NCBI GenBank assembly: GCA_964536075.1
Contig: CAZHWO010000010.1
Span: 1-30,428, forward strand
From: JAAZHK01 sp964536075
GTDB taxonomy: Bacteria > Bacillota_I > Bacilli_A > RF39 > UBA660
DNA length: 30,428 nt
Reading direction: 5' to 3'
In this document: piece by piece, positions 1 to 6,901 of the stretch
How positions within the stretch are numbered: the stretch's first letter is position 1
How the letters are laid out: each line of letters opens with the position of its first letter
Translations under genes and position numbers: made by a program
Notes under the pieces: generated by a model
What the model saw: only the letters and a program-made list of their open reading frames with translations
Databases searched by the model: none
Told to the model about the DNA's origin: nothing

Positions 1-149
1 ACATGCAGTGTAATCCTAATGAAATATTGTTTCTCGATGATAATCAAGAAAACATTGATGGAGCCAAGAATTGTGGATTACACACCATAAAGGTTAATAA
101 AGAGATGGATCTATTTAAAGAAATAAATACATGGTTTGAAGAGAATTAA
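1..149 (+). CDS. HAD-family hydrolase, C-terminal end (partial at window edge)
   Basis: The reading frame is open from base 3 and ends at TAA 147-149, giving about 48 residues; the start lies outside the window. The visible part contains LFLDDNQENIDGAKNCG, the classic motif IV of haloacid-dehalogenase phosphatases: paired acidic residues that hold Mg2+, followed by the N-x-x-G-A-x-x-x-G turn. Its position near the C-terminus suits subfamily IA enzymes, which act on small phosphorylated metabolites. The substrate cannot be inferred from this fragment. A terminator-like hairpin follows at 207-248. Confidence 0.75.
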   Translation, partial: MQCNPNEILFLDDNQENIDGAKNCGLHTIKVNKEMDLFKEINTWFEEN

Positions 150-206
150 AGATATGGTTTATTGATTTTATTAAATTAATTACCAATAATGTAAGAAATA
201 AAATTA

Positions 207-248
207 AAAACAATCTAACCTTCTAATATATGGTTAAATTGTTTTTTT
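207..248 (+). terminator. Rho-independent terminator after HAD gene
   Basis: AAACAATCTAACC pairs with GGTTAAATTGTTT across an 11-base loop, with one mismatch, and is followed by a run of T. It closes the HAD transcript. The A-rich left arm means it may also serve the convergent minus-strand gene ending at 322. Confidence 0.7.
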
Positions 249-321
249 GATGGAGCATTTTATACAATCCCAAAGAGAAATATTAAATTGTTTTTTCTTA
301 TGGCGCTTGTCAATATTAAGA

Positions 322-1101
322 TTATTCATTCTTACCGCCACAAAAAGGGCAGAAAGAACTGTCAACTATATTTCCACAATTCGGACAAAAATTATTCTTA
401 TATTTCATTTTTCTATTAATCATGACTAATTTTTTAATATTTTTTAAGGATATAATATATAAAAATACGATAAAACCAAATAACAATATGAAAAATATTA
501 CTTTTTCAGTAAATATACAATAATCATAAATACCATGTAATATAAGTGGAGTAAAAATACTTAGTATCATATTTTTTCTTGCTAATTTAGGGTTATTATT
601 TAATTTAGATTGTTTAGATAATCCTAAATAATAGCCCATGAAAATTCCAAAACAAGCATGTGCTGGGACAGCAGTTACAGCCCTAAGAATTCCAGTTGTT
701 ATTCCGTTTTCATACACATAAAACAAATTTTCAACAAAGGAGAACCCTAAAGCCACAAATACCGCATATATGATACCATCATAAATATGATCAAATTCTC
801 TATCATTGTATGATATCATATATACAAATATCCATTTACTTATTTCTTCTACAAAAGCAATACCAATGAATACACTTATTATCAATTGTAATAAATTTTG
901 TTTGGTCATATCTTGATTAAAAAAAGGAAAAATCGCGCTCATTATAGCACTTATAATCCAGACTAATAAAAAAGAAAAAATTCCGCCTAAGGCCAATTTT
1001 AATAAAAGTTTGGGTGACTCTTTATCTTTATCTTTTTTAAAGACAAACAATCCTATTAAAATAACCGGTATTACTGAAATACTAAATAACCACAATTCCA
1101 T
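322..1101 (-). CDS. PrsW-family intramembrane metalloprotease with C-terminal zinc ribbon
   Basis: A polytopic membrane protein of about 259 residues. It carries the PrsW/CPBP-type active-site signatures in order: FVEEISK (Glu-Glu near residue 85), FSFVEN (near 120), PAHACFG (His near 148) and LHGIYD (His near 189), all in or next to hydrophobic segments. PrsW in Bacillus subtilis cuts the anti-sigma factor RsiW at site 1; the target here is unknown. The C-terminus ends in a CPNCG...CPFCG zinc ribbon, an addition to the usual PrsW core. A GTG nine bases upstream is in frame, but AAAGGTG is well placed for the ATG at 1101, so that start is used. It lies 21 bp downstream of the other zinc-ribbon membrane gene, probably in one operon. 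Confidence 0.85.
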   Translation of the reverse strand: MELWLFSISVIPVILIGLFVFKKDKDKESPKLLLKLALGGIFSFLLVWIISAIMSAIFPFFNQDMTKQNLLQLIISVFIGIAFVEEISKWIFVYMISYNDREFDHIYDGIIYAVFVALGFSFVENLFYVYENGITTGILRAVTAVPAHACFGIFMGYYLGLSKQSKLNNNPKLARKNMILSIFTPLILHGIYDYCIFTEKVIFFILLFGFIVFLYIISLKNIKKLVMINRKMKYKNNFCPNCGNIVDSSFCPFCGGKNE

Positions 1102-1122
1102 TATTCTCACCTTTTATATATA

Positions 1123-1971
1123 TCAATTTGCATCTAGATCACGATCTTCCTTTTGACAAGTACCTGATGTATTTGAGCTGAACCATAATGAGAAATCTTC
1201 AATATATTGTTCCATACCAATTTGTTTAGCAACTTTTTTCTGCTCATCTAAATCATAATCAATATTTATTTGATAATATCCGTTTATATTATTATCATCA
1301 TCATAGTAAAGGGTTATATTTCCTTCTGGTGATTCACAAGAAAGAATGTTCTCTGTTTTTATATTATTAACAAAATATACAATAATTGAAACTATAGCAT
1401 ATATAAGTAATAAAAATAGCATTGCACTAATAATTAAAACAAAAACAATATTTTCTGTCCCTTTTTTACTACAATTAAGGGTTAAAAGTTCATAACTTAA
1501 CCCTGGATTTTTTTGTTTAATTTTTGTCACTTGTTCTTGGACATGCTTTAAATAGAGGTCTTTAAATTTGATACCTAAAAAAATAGAACCAGCTAAAGAT
1601 ATTGTTAAAGAATATTCCGATAAAAAGATGCCTGCTATAACATATATAAGCCATAACGCCAATCCATATAAATACATTTTTCTATAAAGTAAATAAATTG
1701 GTCCGAAAAAGAAAGCCCAAACTGAAAATTTACTTGTCATTATTTTTTCGGCTTTTTTTCCAATATATGCTTTTATTAGTGTTTCATCGCTATAAACACT
1801 ATTTGTTGTTGGCGGTTGAATATTTTGATTTTGAGTAGCAAATTCCTGGTTGGTTGAATACGACTGATTGTTTTGTTGTATTATATTTGCTGCAACTTCG
1901 GTACCACATACACGACAAAACTTCTCACCTTGATTTATACTAGATCCGCATTTTGAACAATAATTGTTCAT
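1123..1971 (-). CDS. Zinc-ribbon DUF2628-type membrane protein
   Basis: This 282-residue protein begins with a zinc ribbon (CSKCG at 5-9 and CRVCG at 19-23). A Gln/Asn/Thr-rich linker follows, then a hydrophobic region (roughly 85-135) with the FFGPIYLLYRKMYLYGLALW pattern typical of DUF2628 proteins. A further membrane segment lies near 175-200, and an acidic C-terminal tail of about 80 residues ends with two Cys. The start at 1971 has a strong AAGGAGTG ribosome site. It is the first gene of a two-gene minus-strand unit with the PrsW-like protease. The shared zinc-ribbon ends suggest a functional link, such as the protein being a partner or substrate; that is inference. The molecular function of DUF2628 is unknown. 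Confidence 0.75.
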   Translation of the reverse strand: MNNYCSKCGSSINQGEKFCRVCGTEVAANIIQQNNQSYSTNQEFATQNQNIQPPTTNSVYSDETLIKAYIGKKAEKIMTSKFSVWAFFFGPIYLLYRKMYLYGLALWLIYVIAGIFLSEYSLTISLAGSIFLGIKFKDLYLKHVQEQVTKIKQKNPGLSYELLTLNCSKKGTENIVFVLIISAMLFLLLIYAIVSIIVYFVNNIKTENILSCESPEGNITLYYDDDNNINGYYQINIDYDLDEQKKVAKQIGMEQYIEDFSLWFSSNTSGTCQKEDRDLDAN

Positions 1972-2146
1972 TTATATCACTCCTTTTTTAAATTAACTTG
2001 GTAATACCTATCATCGTTATTCCTATAACATACACTAGCTAAAGTTTTTAGTATATTTAAGATATGAATATGTAAATATTTACTAGATGCAAAAAAAGAT
2101 TATAGATGGAAACTTATCAATAACAAATATATTGATATAAAAATTT

Positions 2147-3081
2147 TTATTGCATTTTTTTCTTGATAAGTTTAATAGCAGCTTTGGAATTTATAGTATA
2201 TAAGAGATGCATTATCTTGGAGTCAGCGCCCACATAGATTTGAAATTTATTTTTTAATATTCCTTTAATTATAATCCTAGCTGCTTTTGCTGGAGATAGC
2301 ATTTTATAGCTACCACTTTCTTTAGCTTCTTTTATTTCAACATTAGAGTTCTTAGCTATATCAGTATTTATGGCTCCTGGGAAAACAATTGCTACATGGA
2401 TACCAGTACCTAATAATTCGGCATAAAGACCTTCAGTAAATAATTTTAAAGCTGCTTTAGAAGCTCCATAAACTGATTGACCAGGGAAAGGGAAGAANNN
2501 NNNNNNNNNNNNNNNNNNNNNNNNNNNNNNNNNNNNNNNNNNNNNNNNNNNNNNNNNNNNNNNNNNNNNNNNNNNNNNNNNNNNNNNNNNNNNNNNNATT
2601 TTAAAGCTGCTTTAGAAGCTCCATAAACTGATTGACCAGGGAAAGGGAAGAACCCCCCCATACTAGAAACATTGACTATCGCCGCTTCTTTTCTTTTTCC
2701 TAATTCATTTAAAAATAATTTAATTAACTTCAAAGCGCCAAAGAAATTAATATTCATAACTCTATTTATAGTATCCATTTCTAATTCACTAACACTTACA
2801 AAGGGTTGAATAATCCCAGCATTATTAATTAGTATATCAAGCGACTTATGTTCTTTAATATAATCTACCTTAAATTTTTCTAAGGCTCCATCATCGGTAA
2901 TATTTAAAGGATAAATATAAAGATGTTCATTATTAGCATCCTTTTTTAATTTCTTTAAATTTTCTTCATTAATATCTACCGCCATTACTTCCGCACCAAG
3001 AGCCAGTAACCCAAAAGATAATTCTCTACCTAGACCGCCTCCAGCACCAGTTATAATAACTTTTTTGTTTTTTACTTTCAT
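2147..3081 (-). CDS. Short-chain dehydrogenase/reductase, interrupted by an assembly gap
   Basis: Rossmann-fold SDR oxidoreductase. TGAGGGLG (residues 11-18) binds NAD(P), NNAG is at 86-89, and the catalytic Ser139/140-Tyr153-x3-Lys157 lie in VSSMGGFFPFPG...YGASK. 100 N occupy 2498-2597, and the 55 bp on their left (2443-2497) are repeated exactly on their right (2598-2652). Removing one repeat and the N run (155 bp) leaves 780 bp, exactly 260 codons. The protein then reads through from YGASKAALK into LFTEGLYAELLGTGIHVAIV and ends at TAA 2147-2149. The intact gene is therefore about 259 residues, the normal SDR size. The tail suggests the DltE/YqjQ-like group with a C-terminal basic segment; the substrate is unknown. 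The ATG has GGTGAGAAT in front. Confidence 0.88.
2443..2652. repeat. 55-bp exact duplicate flanking a 100-N gap (unmerged contig overlap)
   Basis: Bases 2443-2497 and 2598-2652 are identical, and the space between is exactly 100 N. The duplicate lies inside the dehydrogenase, and collapsing it restores the reading frame. It is best read as two contig ends overlapping by a k-mer-sized 55 bp that the scaffolder did not merge. Confidence 0.93.
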
Positions 3082-3096
3082 ATTCTCACCATCATC

Positions 3097-3125
3097 ATAA
3101 TACCATTTAAAAACTGATAATTCAA
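3097..3125 (-). promoter_or_regulatory. Promoter of the dehydrogenase gene
   Basis: Read on the minus strand: TTGAAT, a 17-base spacer ending in TGG, then TATTAT, an extended -10 arrangement. The expected start point near 3090 leaves only about nine bases of leader before the ATG at 3081. Confidence 0.6.
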
Positions 3126-3256
3126 TAGATCAAATCGTTTAAATTCATATATAATCATTTAATATAAACCATTTTTCTTTAGTTATTGGCATATACAATC
3201 TTCAACTCCTCACATAAAATACTCTATAGATAAAAAAAATAAAAAGGGGAGATAAT

Positions 3257-3781
3257 ATGCTCAAAACCTTACAATTATTATATGATGAGGCCCGAAATAT
3301 TAAAGAAAAAGATCCAGCGGCTCGTAGTATTCTCCATGTTATATTATTGTATCAAGGTTTCCATGTTTTAATATATTACCATATTGCTCATTTCTTCTAT
3401 CAGATAAAGTTAAAATTTATCGCCAGGTTAATTTCTCAAATAGGTCGTTTCTTTACTGGAATAGAAATCCATCCCGGCGCTAAAATAGGGAAACATCTCT
3501 TTATTGATCATGGGATGGGGGTTGTTATTGGTGAAACTGCCGAAATTGGTGATAATTGTACTATCTATCATGGGGTAACACTAGGAGGGACTGGTAAAGA
3601 TAAAAATAAACGCCATCCAACGATTGGTAATAACGTTATGATTGGTTGTGGCGCTAAAATATTAGGTCCAATTATTATTGGAGATAATGTTAAAATCGGC
3701 GCTAATGCAGTAGTCTTAAATAATGTTGATCATGATAATACTATTGTCGGCATTCCTGGAAAAATCGTTTCCAAAAAATAA
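3257..3781 (+). CDS. cysE: Serine O-acetyltransferase
   Basis: Makes O-acetylserine from serine and acetyl-CoA, the first step of cysteine synthesis. The protein (174 residues) is a left-handed parallel beta-helix of hexapeptide repeats (IEIHPGAKIG, VIGETAEIGD, IGNNVMIGCG, IIGDNVKIGA). It has the family's catalytic signature IDHGMGVVIGETAEIG, with the His at about residue 85, and YHGVTLGGTGK followed by RHP. The N-terminal helical part is shorter than in E. coli CysE, as is common in Gram-positive forms. AGGGGAG precedes the ATG. It is transcribed divergently from the dehydrogenase. No cysteine synthase gene is adjacent. Confidence 0.93.
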   Translation: MLKTLQLLYDEARNIKEKDPAARSILHVILLYQGFHVLIYYHIAHFFYQIKLKFIARLISQIGRFFTGIEIHPGAKIGKHLFIDHGMGVVIGETAEIGDNCTIYHGVTLGGTGKDKNKRHPTIGNNVMIGCGAKILGPIIIGDNVKIGANAVVLNNVDHDNTIVGIPGKIVSKK

Positions 3782-3796
3782 CTTTTATGTTATAAT
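3768..3796 (+). promoter_or_regulatory. Extended -10 promoter before the SdpI-like gene
   Basis: TTTCCA, 17 bases, then TATAAT at 3791-3796 with TG one base upstream (TTATGTTATAAT). The -35 lies inside the end of cysE. Confidence 0.6.
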
Positions 3797-3852
3797 TATC
3801 TTACTAAGAGTAAACTTATGAATAAAGATACTAATAAAAAGTGGTGATTAAA

Positions 3853-4170
3853 GTGTTAATATTTATTTCTATGATGATCATAGCAATTGGTTTAATTTTT
3901 AAATTATTCCCACCTAAAAAAATAAATAATTTTTATGGCTATCGCACCACAATATCAATGAAAAATCAAACTTCTTGGGATTATGCTCAAAAGATAGGTG
4001 CTTTTGGTTTTATAATAGTAGGTCTTTTCCTAAATCTTCTTGGTTTTATTTTCCTTCTTCTTAACTTTAATAACGAAATATTGGAAATGATAATTTTTAT
4101 AACTAGTATGATAATGATGTTAATAACAGACGAAATGATGTTAAGAAAATATTTAAAAAAGAAGCACTAG
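3853..4170 (+). CDS. SdpI-like small membrane protein
   Basis: About 105 residues with three hydrophobic segments. After the first comes KINNFYGYRTTIS...SWDYAQKIG, matching the N-x-x-Y-G-Y-R-T signature of the SdpI/YhfL family. B. subtilis SdpI is an immunity protein against the toxin SdpC and a signal receptor, but most family members have no known role and no toxin is visible here. An in-frame GTG lies 12 bases upstream at 3841. GTGGTG works better as a ribosome site for the GTG at 3853, so that start is preferred, with modest confidence. The family call rests mainly on the YGYRT motif. Confidence 0.7.
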   Translation: MLIFISMMIIAIGLIFKLFPPKKINNFYGYRTTISMKNQTSWDYAQKIGAFGFIIVGLFLNLLGFIFLLLNFNNEILEMIIFITSMIMMLITDEMMLRKYLKKKH

Positions 4171-4215
4171 TTATATAAGTAAACTCCGTTTTGGCAATAT
4201 TAAAGCATATATTTA

Positions 4216-4224
4216 TGATAAAAT
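4216..4224 (+). promoter_or_regulatory. Candidate extended -10 element before the Nudix gene
   Basis: TTTATGATAAAAT carries TG one base upstream of TAAAAT. No good -35 is seen at 17 bases. The nearest TTGGCA (4191-4196) is too far away. Confidence 0.4.
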
Positions 4225-4269
4225 TAATTATGTGCATAAAAAACAAATAAATATAAGGAGAGAATTATT

Positions 4270-4842
4270 ATGAATATAAGAAAACTTATTGAAGATTATG
4301 TCCCTTTTAATGAACAAGAAGAAAAGGATAAAGAGATACTTCTAAAATATATTGATACGTTTAATGATGTCTTAACTAGAAACAATGAGTTCGCTCACTT
4401 TACTTGTTCAGCTTTTATTGTTAACAAAGAACGAGATAAAGTCTTAATGATTTATCATAATATTTATAATTCTTGGGCTTGGATTGGTGGACATGCTGAT
4501 GGTGAAGATGATTTTTTAAGTGTCGCAATTAAAGAAACTAAAGAAGAAACGGGTATAGAAAATTTTAAACCGGTAATAAAAGATCTTTTTTTAATTGATA
4601 CACTGCCGGTTCTAGGTCATGTTAAAAGAGGCAAATATGTCCCAGCGCATATTCATTTATCAGTTGCTTATCTATTTGAAGCTGATGAAGAAGAACCTCT
4701 TCGCATTAAAGAAGATGAAAATAGTGGGGTAAAGTGGATCCCGATCGATCAAATCATCGCAGCTTCTTCAGAACCATATATGCCAAAAGTCTATCAGAAA
4801 GCCATTAGCAAGTTATTAAATATAAAAAAATCAGATAATTAG
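4270..4842 (+). CDS. Nudix hydrolase
   Basis: A 190-residue protein with a Nudix box at about residues 74-96 (GHADGEDDFLSVAIKETKEE followed by TGI). It fits G-x5-E-x7-R-E-U-x-E-E-x-G-U with two conservative changes (Asp for the first Glu, Lys for Arg). The metal-binding E-x-x-E-E core is intact, so the enzyme should be active on a nucleoside diphosphate linked to another group; the exact substrate is not predictable. An N-terminal helical extension of about 40 residues precedes the domain. The ribosome site is AAGGAGA. The stop codon lies in the loop of a strong terminator. Confidence 0.85.
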   Translation: MNIRKLIEDYVPFNEQEEKDKEILLKYIDTFNDVLTRNNEFAHFTCSAFIVNKERDKVLMIYHNIYNSWAWIGGHADGEDDFLSVAIKETKEETGIENFKPVIKDLFLIDTLPVLGHVKRGKYVPAHIHLSVAYLFEADEEEPLRIKEDENSGVKWIPIDQIIAASSEPYMPKVYQKAISKLLNIKKSDN

Positions 4843-4860
4843 TAAGTTATCTGATTTTTT
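4825..4860. terminator. Bidirectional terminator between convergent genes
   Basis: A 14-bp perfect stem, AAAAAATCAGATAA with TTATCTGATTTTTT, around an 8-base loop. A-tracts and T-tracts at opposite ends make it work on both strands. It serves the Nudix gene and the convergent membrane-protein gene ending at 4863. Confidence 0.9.
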
Positions 4861-4862
4861 AA

Positions 4863-5288
4863 TTAAATAGCTTCTTTCGAAGTAATACATAAAATACATT
4901 GAATAAAATTAATCAAGCTTAAAATCATTAGTGAAAAGAAGAATGCCCCGATACCTGAGAAAATAGCTAACGGTATTAAGATATCCATACCAATAGCTAA
5001 AGTTATAATAGTTGTCATAATATTTCCAAAAGTTCCAATCATTAAACCAGGCAACTTTCTTCTTGCACATGTTGCCAAATGTCGAAAGTCATAAGTCGTA
5101 CTTAAAAAAGTTCCAATCACAATAAAAATTAATATTAAAGCACTTAAACCTAAAGTTATATAAGTAACTAATAAAATGCCTGGAGTAAATTCCCAATATG
5201 ATAAAATACCAAAGACCATCCCAACTATCAAACTAATAAATAAACTGCAACAACTACAGATCCTAAGCGAACAACTATTATTGCCCAT
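4863..5288 (-). CDS. Small four-helix membrane protein of unknown function
   Basis: A 141-residue protein, not recognised. It starts with a Cys-rich stretch (SCSLRICSCCSLF), then shows four hydrophobic segments (about 12-30, 37-62, 85-108, 112-135). A short basic loop with CARRKLPG lies between the second and third. The start is clear: a long GGAGGGAGGTGG ribosome site upstream of ATG 5288. It stands alone, convergent with the Nudix gene and divergent from the CotF-like pair. The N-terminal Cys cluster could bind metal or be lipid-modified, but no lipobox is evident. Confidence 0.7.
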   Translation of the reverse strand: MGNNSCSLRICSCCSLFISLIVGMVFGILSYWEFTPGILLVTYITLGLSALILIFIVIGTFLSTTYDFRHLATCARRKLPGLMIGTFGNIMTTIITLAIGMDILIPLAIFSGIGAFFFSLMILSLINFIQCILCITSKEAI

Positions 5289-5418
5289 GTTTGTCCACCT
5301 CCCTCCTTCAATGTATTATATTATTATCAAAATATTTGGTCTATTGTAAGAATCTTGATATTGGAAATATTTAGTATAATTTTTTTTATCTAGCTAATAA
5401 TAGAAATAGGAGGAAATT

Positions 5419-5598
5419 ATGACTGAGAAAGAATTAATGTATATTGAAGATGTTTTAGAACATGAAAAAGATTTAGCTAGTATTTGTGAATATTATACCA
5501 ATATTGTATCTGATAAGGCTCCCAAAGATATCTTAGAGTCTTTATCCAAATTTCAAAACCAAAATTATGAAAAGCTTTATGGACTTTTAACTAAATAA
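5419..5598 (+). CDS. Small CotF-like spore coat protein (59 aa)
   Basis: ATG 5419 has a strong AGGAGGAAA ribosome site, and the frame ends at TAA 5596-5598. The product, beginning MTEKELMYIEDVLEHEKDLA, is a predicted helical bundle piece. It resembles the first half of the Coat_F domain: an acidic start followed by a helix at ED-LxxEK-L. It lies 11 bp upstream of another Coat_F-like gene, itself with an AAAGGAG site, so the two are co-transcribed and may form a heteromeric four-helix unit. CotF-family proteins form part of the spore coat in Bacillus, but homologues also occur outside coats. TATAAT at 5375-5380 may be its promoter. Confidence 0.65.
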   Translation: MTEKELMYIEDVLEHEKDLASICEYYTNIVSDKAPKDILESLSKFQNQNYEKLYGLLTK

Positions 5599-5609
5599 AG
5601 GAGATAAAT

Positions 5610-5855
5610 ATGCAAGATAAATTAATAATAACTAATGCTTTGACCTTACAGAAGAACTTACTTGAAATTCTTATTCACGGTGTTGTTGAATCAGCTAACA
5701 ATAAAGTAACTAATGCTTTAAAAGACCAATTAAATGATAATTTAGCTATGCAAAATAAATTATTTAAATTCATGCAAGAACAAGGTTGGTATAATGTCGA
5801 AGATGCTCCCGAGTATAAGATACAAGCGGCGGCTAATAAATTACAAAGTAATTAA
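5610..5855 (+). CDS. CotF-family spore coat protein
   Basis: 81 residues, all helical. The C-terminal part reads KFMQEQGWYNVEDAPEYKIQ, very like the conserved Q-x-G-W-Y end of the Coat_F domain. The segment before it (NKVTNALKDQLNDNLAMQNK) fits the family's third helix. The length covers one helical-bundle domain. It is the second gene of a two-gene unit with the 59-residue protein just upstream, with an AAAGGAGAT ribosome site. In endospore formers these proteins are made in the mother cell. Here it joins the SpoIVF-like pair at 17231-18566 as evidence that the lineage has or had sporulation genes. Sequence alone does not show sporulation. Confidence 0.75.
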   Translation: MQDKLIITNALTLQKNLLEILIHGVVESANNKVTNALKDQLNDNLAMQNKLFKFMQEQGWYNVEDAPEYKIQAAANKLQSN

Positions 5856-5862
5856 AGGAATA

Positions 5863-5892
5863 TTGCCATAATCTACCCAATAATGTTATAAT
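5863..5892 (+). promoter_or_regulatory. Promoter of the metal-exporter gene
   Basis: TTGCCA (5863-5868), 18 bases, TATAAT (5887-5892) with TG one base upstream. TTGCCA starts just after the CotF-like stop codon. Confidence 0.65.
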
Positions 5893-5922
5893 TTATATAC
5901 GAATATTTATATAGGAGTTTAT

Positions 5923-6765
5923 ATGAACGAGATTATTATTGAAACCTTAATAGATGGCTTAAAATTATTTCCTTTTTTATTTTTAACTTTTTTATTAATT
6001 GAGTATATAGAACACCATGTCAACAATCAGAAATTAATAAGTACTTCGGGCAAATATGGACCATTGATTGGTAGTTTATTAGGTGCTTTTCCTCAATGTG
6101 GTTTTAGTGTCTCAGCGACTAATCTGTTTGCTACTAGAATAATAACCATTGGCACCTTAATATCCGTATATCTATCAACTAGTGATGAAATGCTGCCCAT
6201 TCTAATAAGTGCGAGAGCAAATATTACTCTTATCATAGGCATTATTGCCTTAAAGATTATTATTGGGATAATTAGTGGTTTCTTAATTGATTTTTTCTTA
6301 AGGCGAGACAGAAAGCCTGAAGCCCTTGACATTGAACATTTGTGCAAACATGAGCACTGTCACTGCGAAGATGGTATCTTAAAATCTTCTTTAATTCACA
6401 CACTTAATATTTTAGTATTTATTATCTTAATCTCTTTTTTATTAAATCTGGGAATGACTTATTTAGGGGAAGAAACCTTATCCAAGTTCTTTATGAAAGG
6501 TCATTTATTTGGACCATTTATTGCTGGACTTATTGGTCTAATTCCTAATTGTGCTTCGAGCGTTGTTCTAACAGAGTTATATTTACATCATACCATTAGC
6601 TTTGCATCAGCTATCGCCGGTCTTTTATCAGGTAGTGGTATTGGTTTATTAGTCTTATTTAAAACTAATAAAAATATGCGAGAAAACTTTTTTATTCTGT
6701 TTATCTTATATGGTATTGGTGTTATTACCGGGATTATTCTTGAATTAATTAGTATAATGCTATGA
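5923..6765 (+). CDS. Putative manganese/heavy-metal exporter (ArsP_2-like)
   Basis: A 280-residue polytopic membrane protein with two similar halves. Each has a Pro-Cys motif in a Gly/Ser-rich setting: GAFPQCGFSVSATNLF in the first half and GLIPNCASSVVLTELYL in the second. This duplicated P-x-C pattern is typical of the family annotated as putative manganese transporter or arsenic efflux protein (ArsP_2). The cytoplasmic linker has a metal-binding-looking cluster, HLCKHEHCHCED. Metal export is the likely role, but the ion is not certain. It is a single-gene unit with its own promoter (5863-5892) and terminator (6765-6789). Confidence 0.78.
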   Translation: MNEIIIETLIDGLKLFPFLFLTFLLIEYIEHHVNNQKLISTSGKYGPLIGSLLGAFPQCGFSVSATNLFATRIITIGTLISVYLSTSDEMLPILISARANITLIIGIIALKIIIGIISGFLIDFFLRRDRKPEALDIEHLCKHEHCHCEDGILKSSLIHTLNILVFIILISFLLNLGMTYLGEETLSKFFMKGHLFGPFIAGLIGLIPNCASSVVLTELYLHHTISFASAIAGLLSGSGIGLLVLFKTNKNMRENFFILFILYGIGVITGIILELISIML

Positions 6766-6789
6766 AAACAAACTTCAGGTTTGTTTTTT
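6765..6789 (+). terminator. Rho-independent terminator after the metal exporter
   Basis: A 9-bp stem, AAAACAAAC with GTTTGTTTT, a 5-base loop, and a T run. The stem starts at the last base of the stop codon. Confidence 0.88.
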
Positions 6790-6842
6790 TGGTATAAATT
6801 ATTTTAAACCGTCAAAAATACTAGCAGAAGGATAAAATTTAA

Positions 6843-6869
6843 TTAGCACTATAGCTTGACAAGTGCTAA
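6843..6869 (+). promoter_or_regulatory. CIRCE operator (HrcA binding site)
   Basis: TTAGCACTA, nine bases, then AAGTGCTAA: a 27-bp inverted repeat matching the CIRCE consensus except for the innermost base of each arm. The -35 TTGACA lies in the spacer, running into the first base of the right arm, so HrcA bound here would block RNA polymerase. This implies heat-shock control of the clpB gene that follows. Confidence 0.93.
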
Positions 6870-6883
6870 TTTTTGCATATAAT
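6856..6883 (+). promoter_or_regulatory. Vegetative promoter of clpB inside CIRCE
   Basis: TTGACA (6856-6861), 16 bases, TATAAT (6878-6883). Both boxes are consensus. The -35 overlaps the operator and the start point falls just before the ribosome site. Confidence 0.9.
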
Positions 6884-6901
6884 TATAGGTGAGGTGATAT
6901 T

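Noticed and set aside
247..429. Plus-strand open frame of 60 codons
   Set aside because: It starts in the T-tract of a terminator and runs antisense over the end of the PrsW-like gene.
2110..2173. Inverted repeat AAACTTATCAA / TTGATAAGTTT around the dehydrogenase 3' end
   Set aside because: The loop is over 40 bases and there is no T-tract on the minus strand after it, so it was not called a terminator.
3841..3852. GTG 3841 as start of the SdpI-like protein
   Set aside because: GTGGTG there serves better as the ribosome site of GTG 3853. The difference is four residues and cannot be settled from sequence alone.
6093..6347. Minus-strand open frame inside the metal exporter
   Set aside because: Shadow of a well-supported membrane protein gene. 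The minus-strand frame at 6883-7275 over clpB was dismissed for the same reason.
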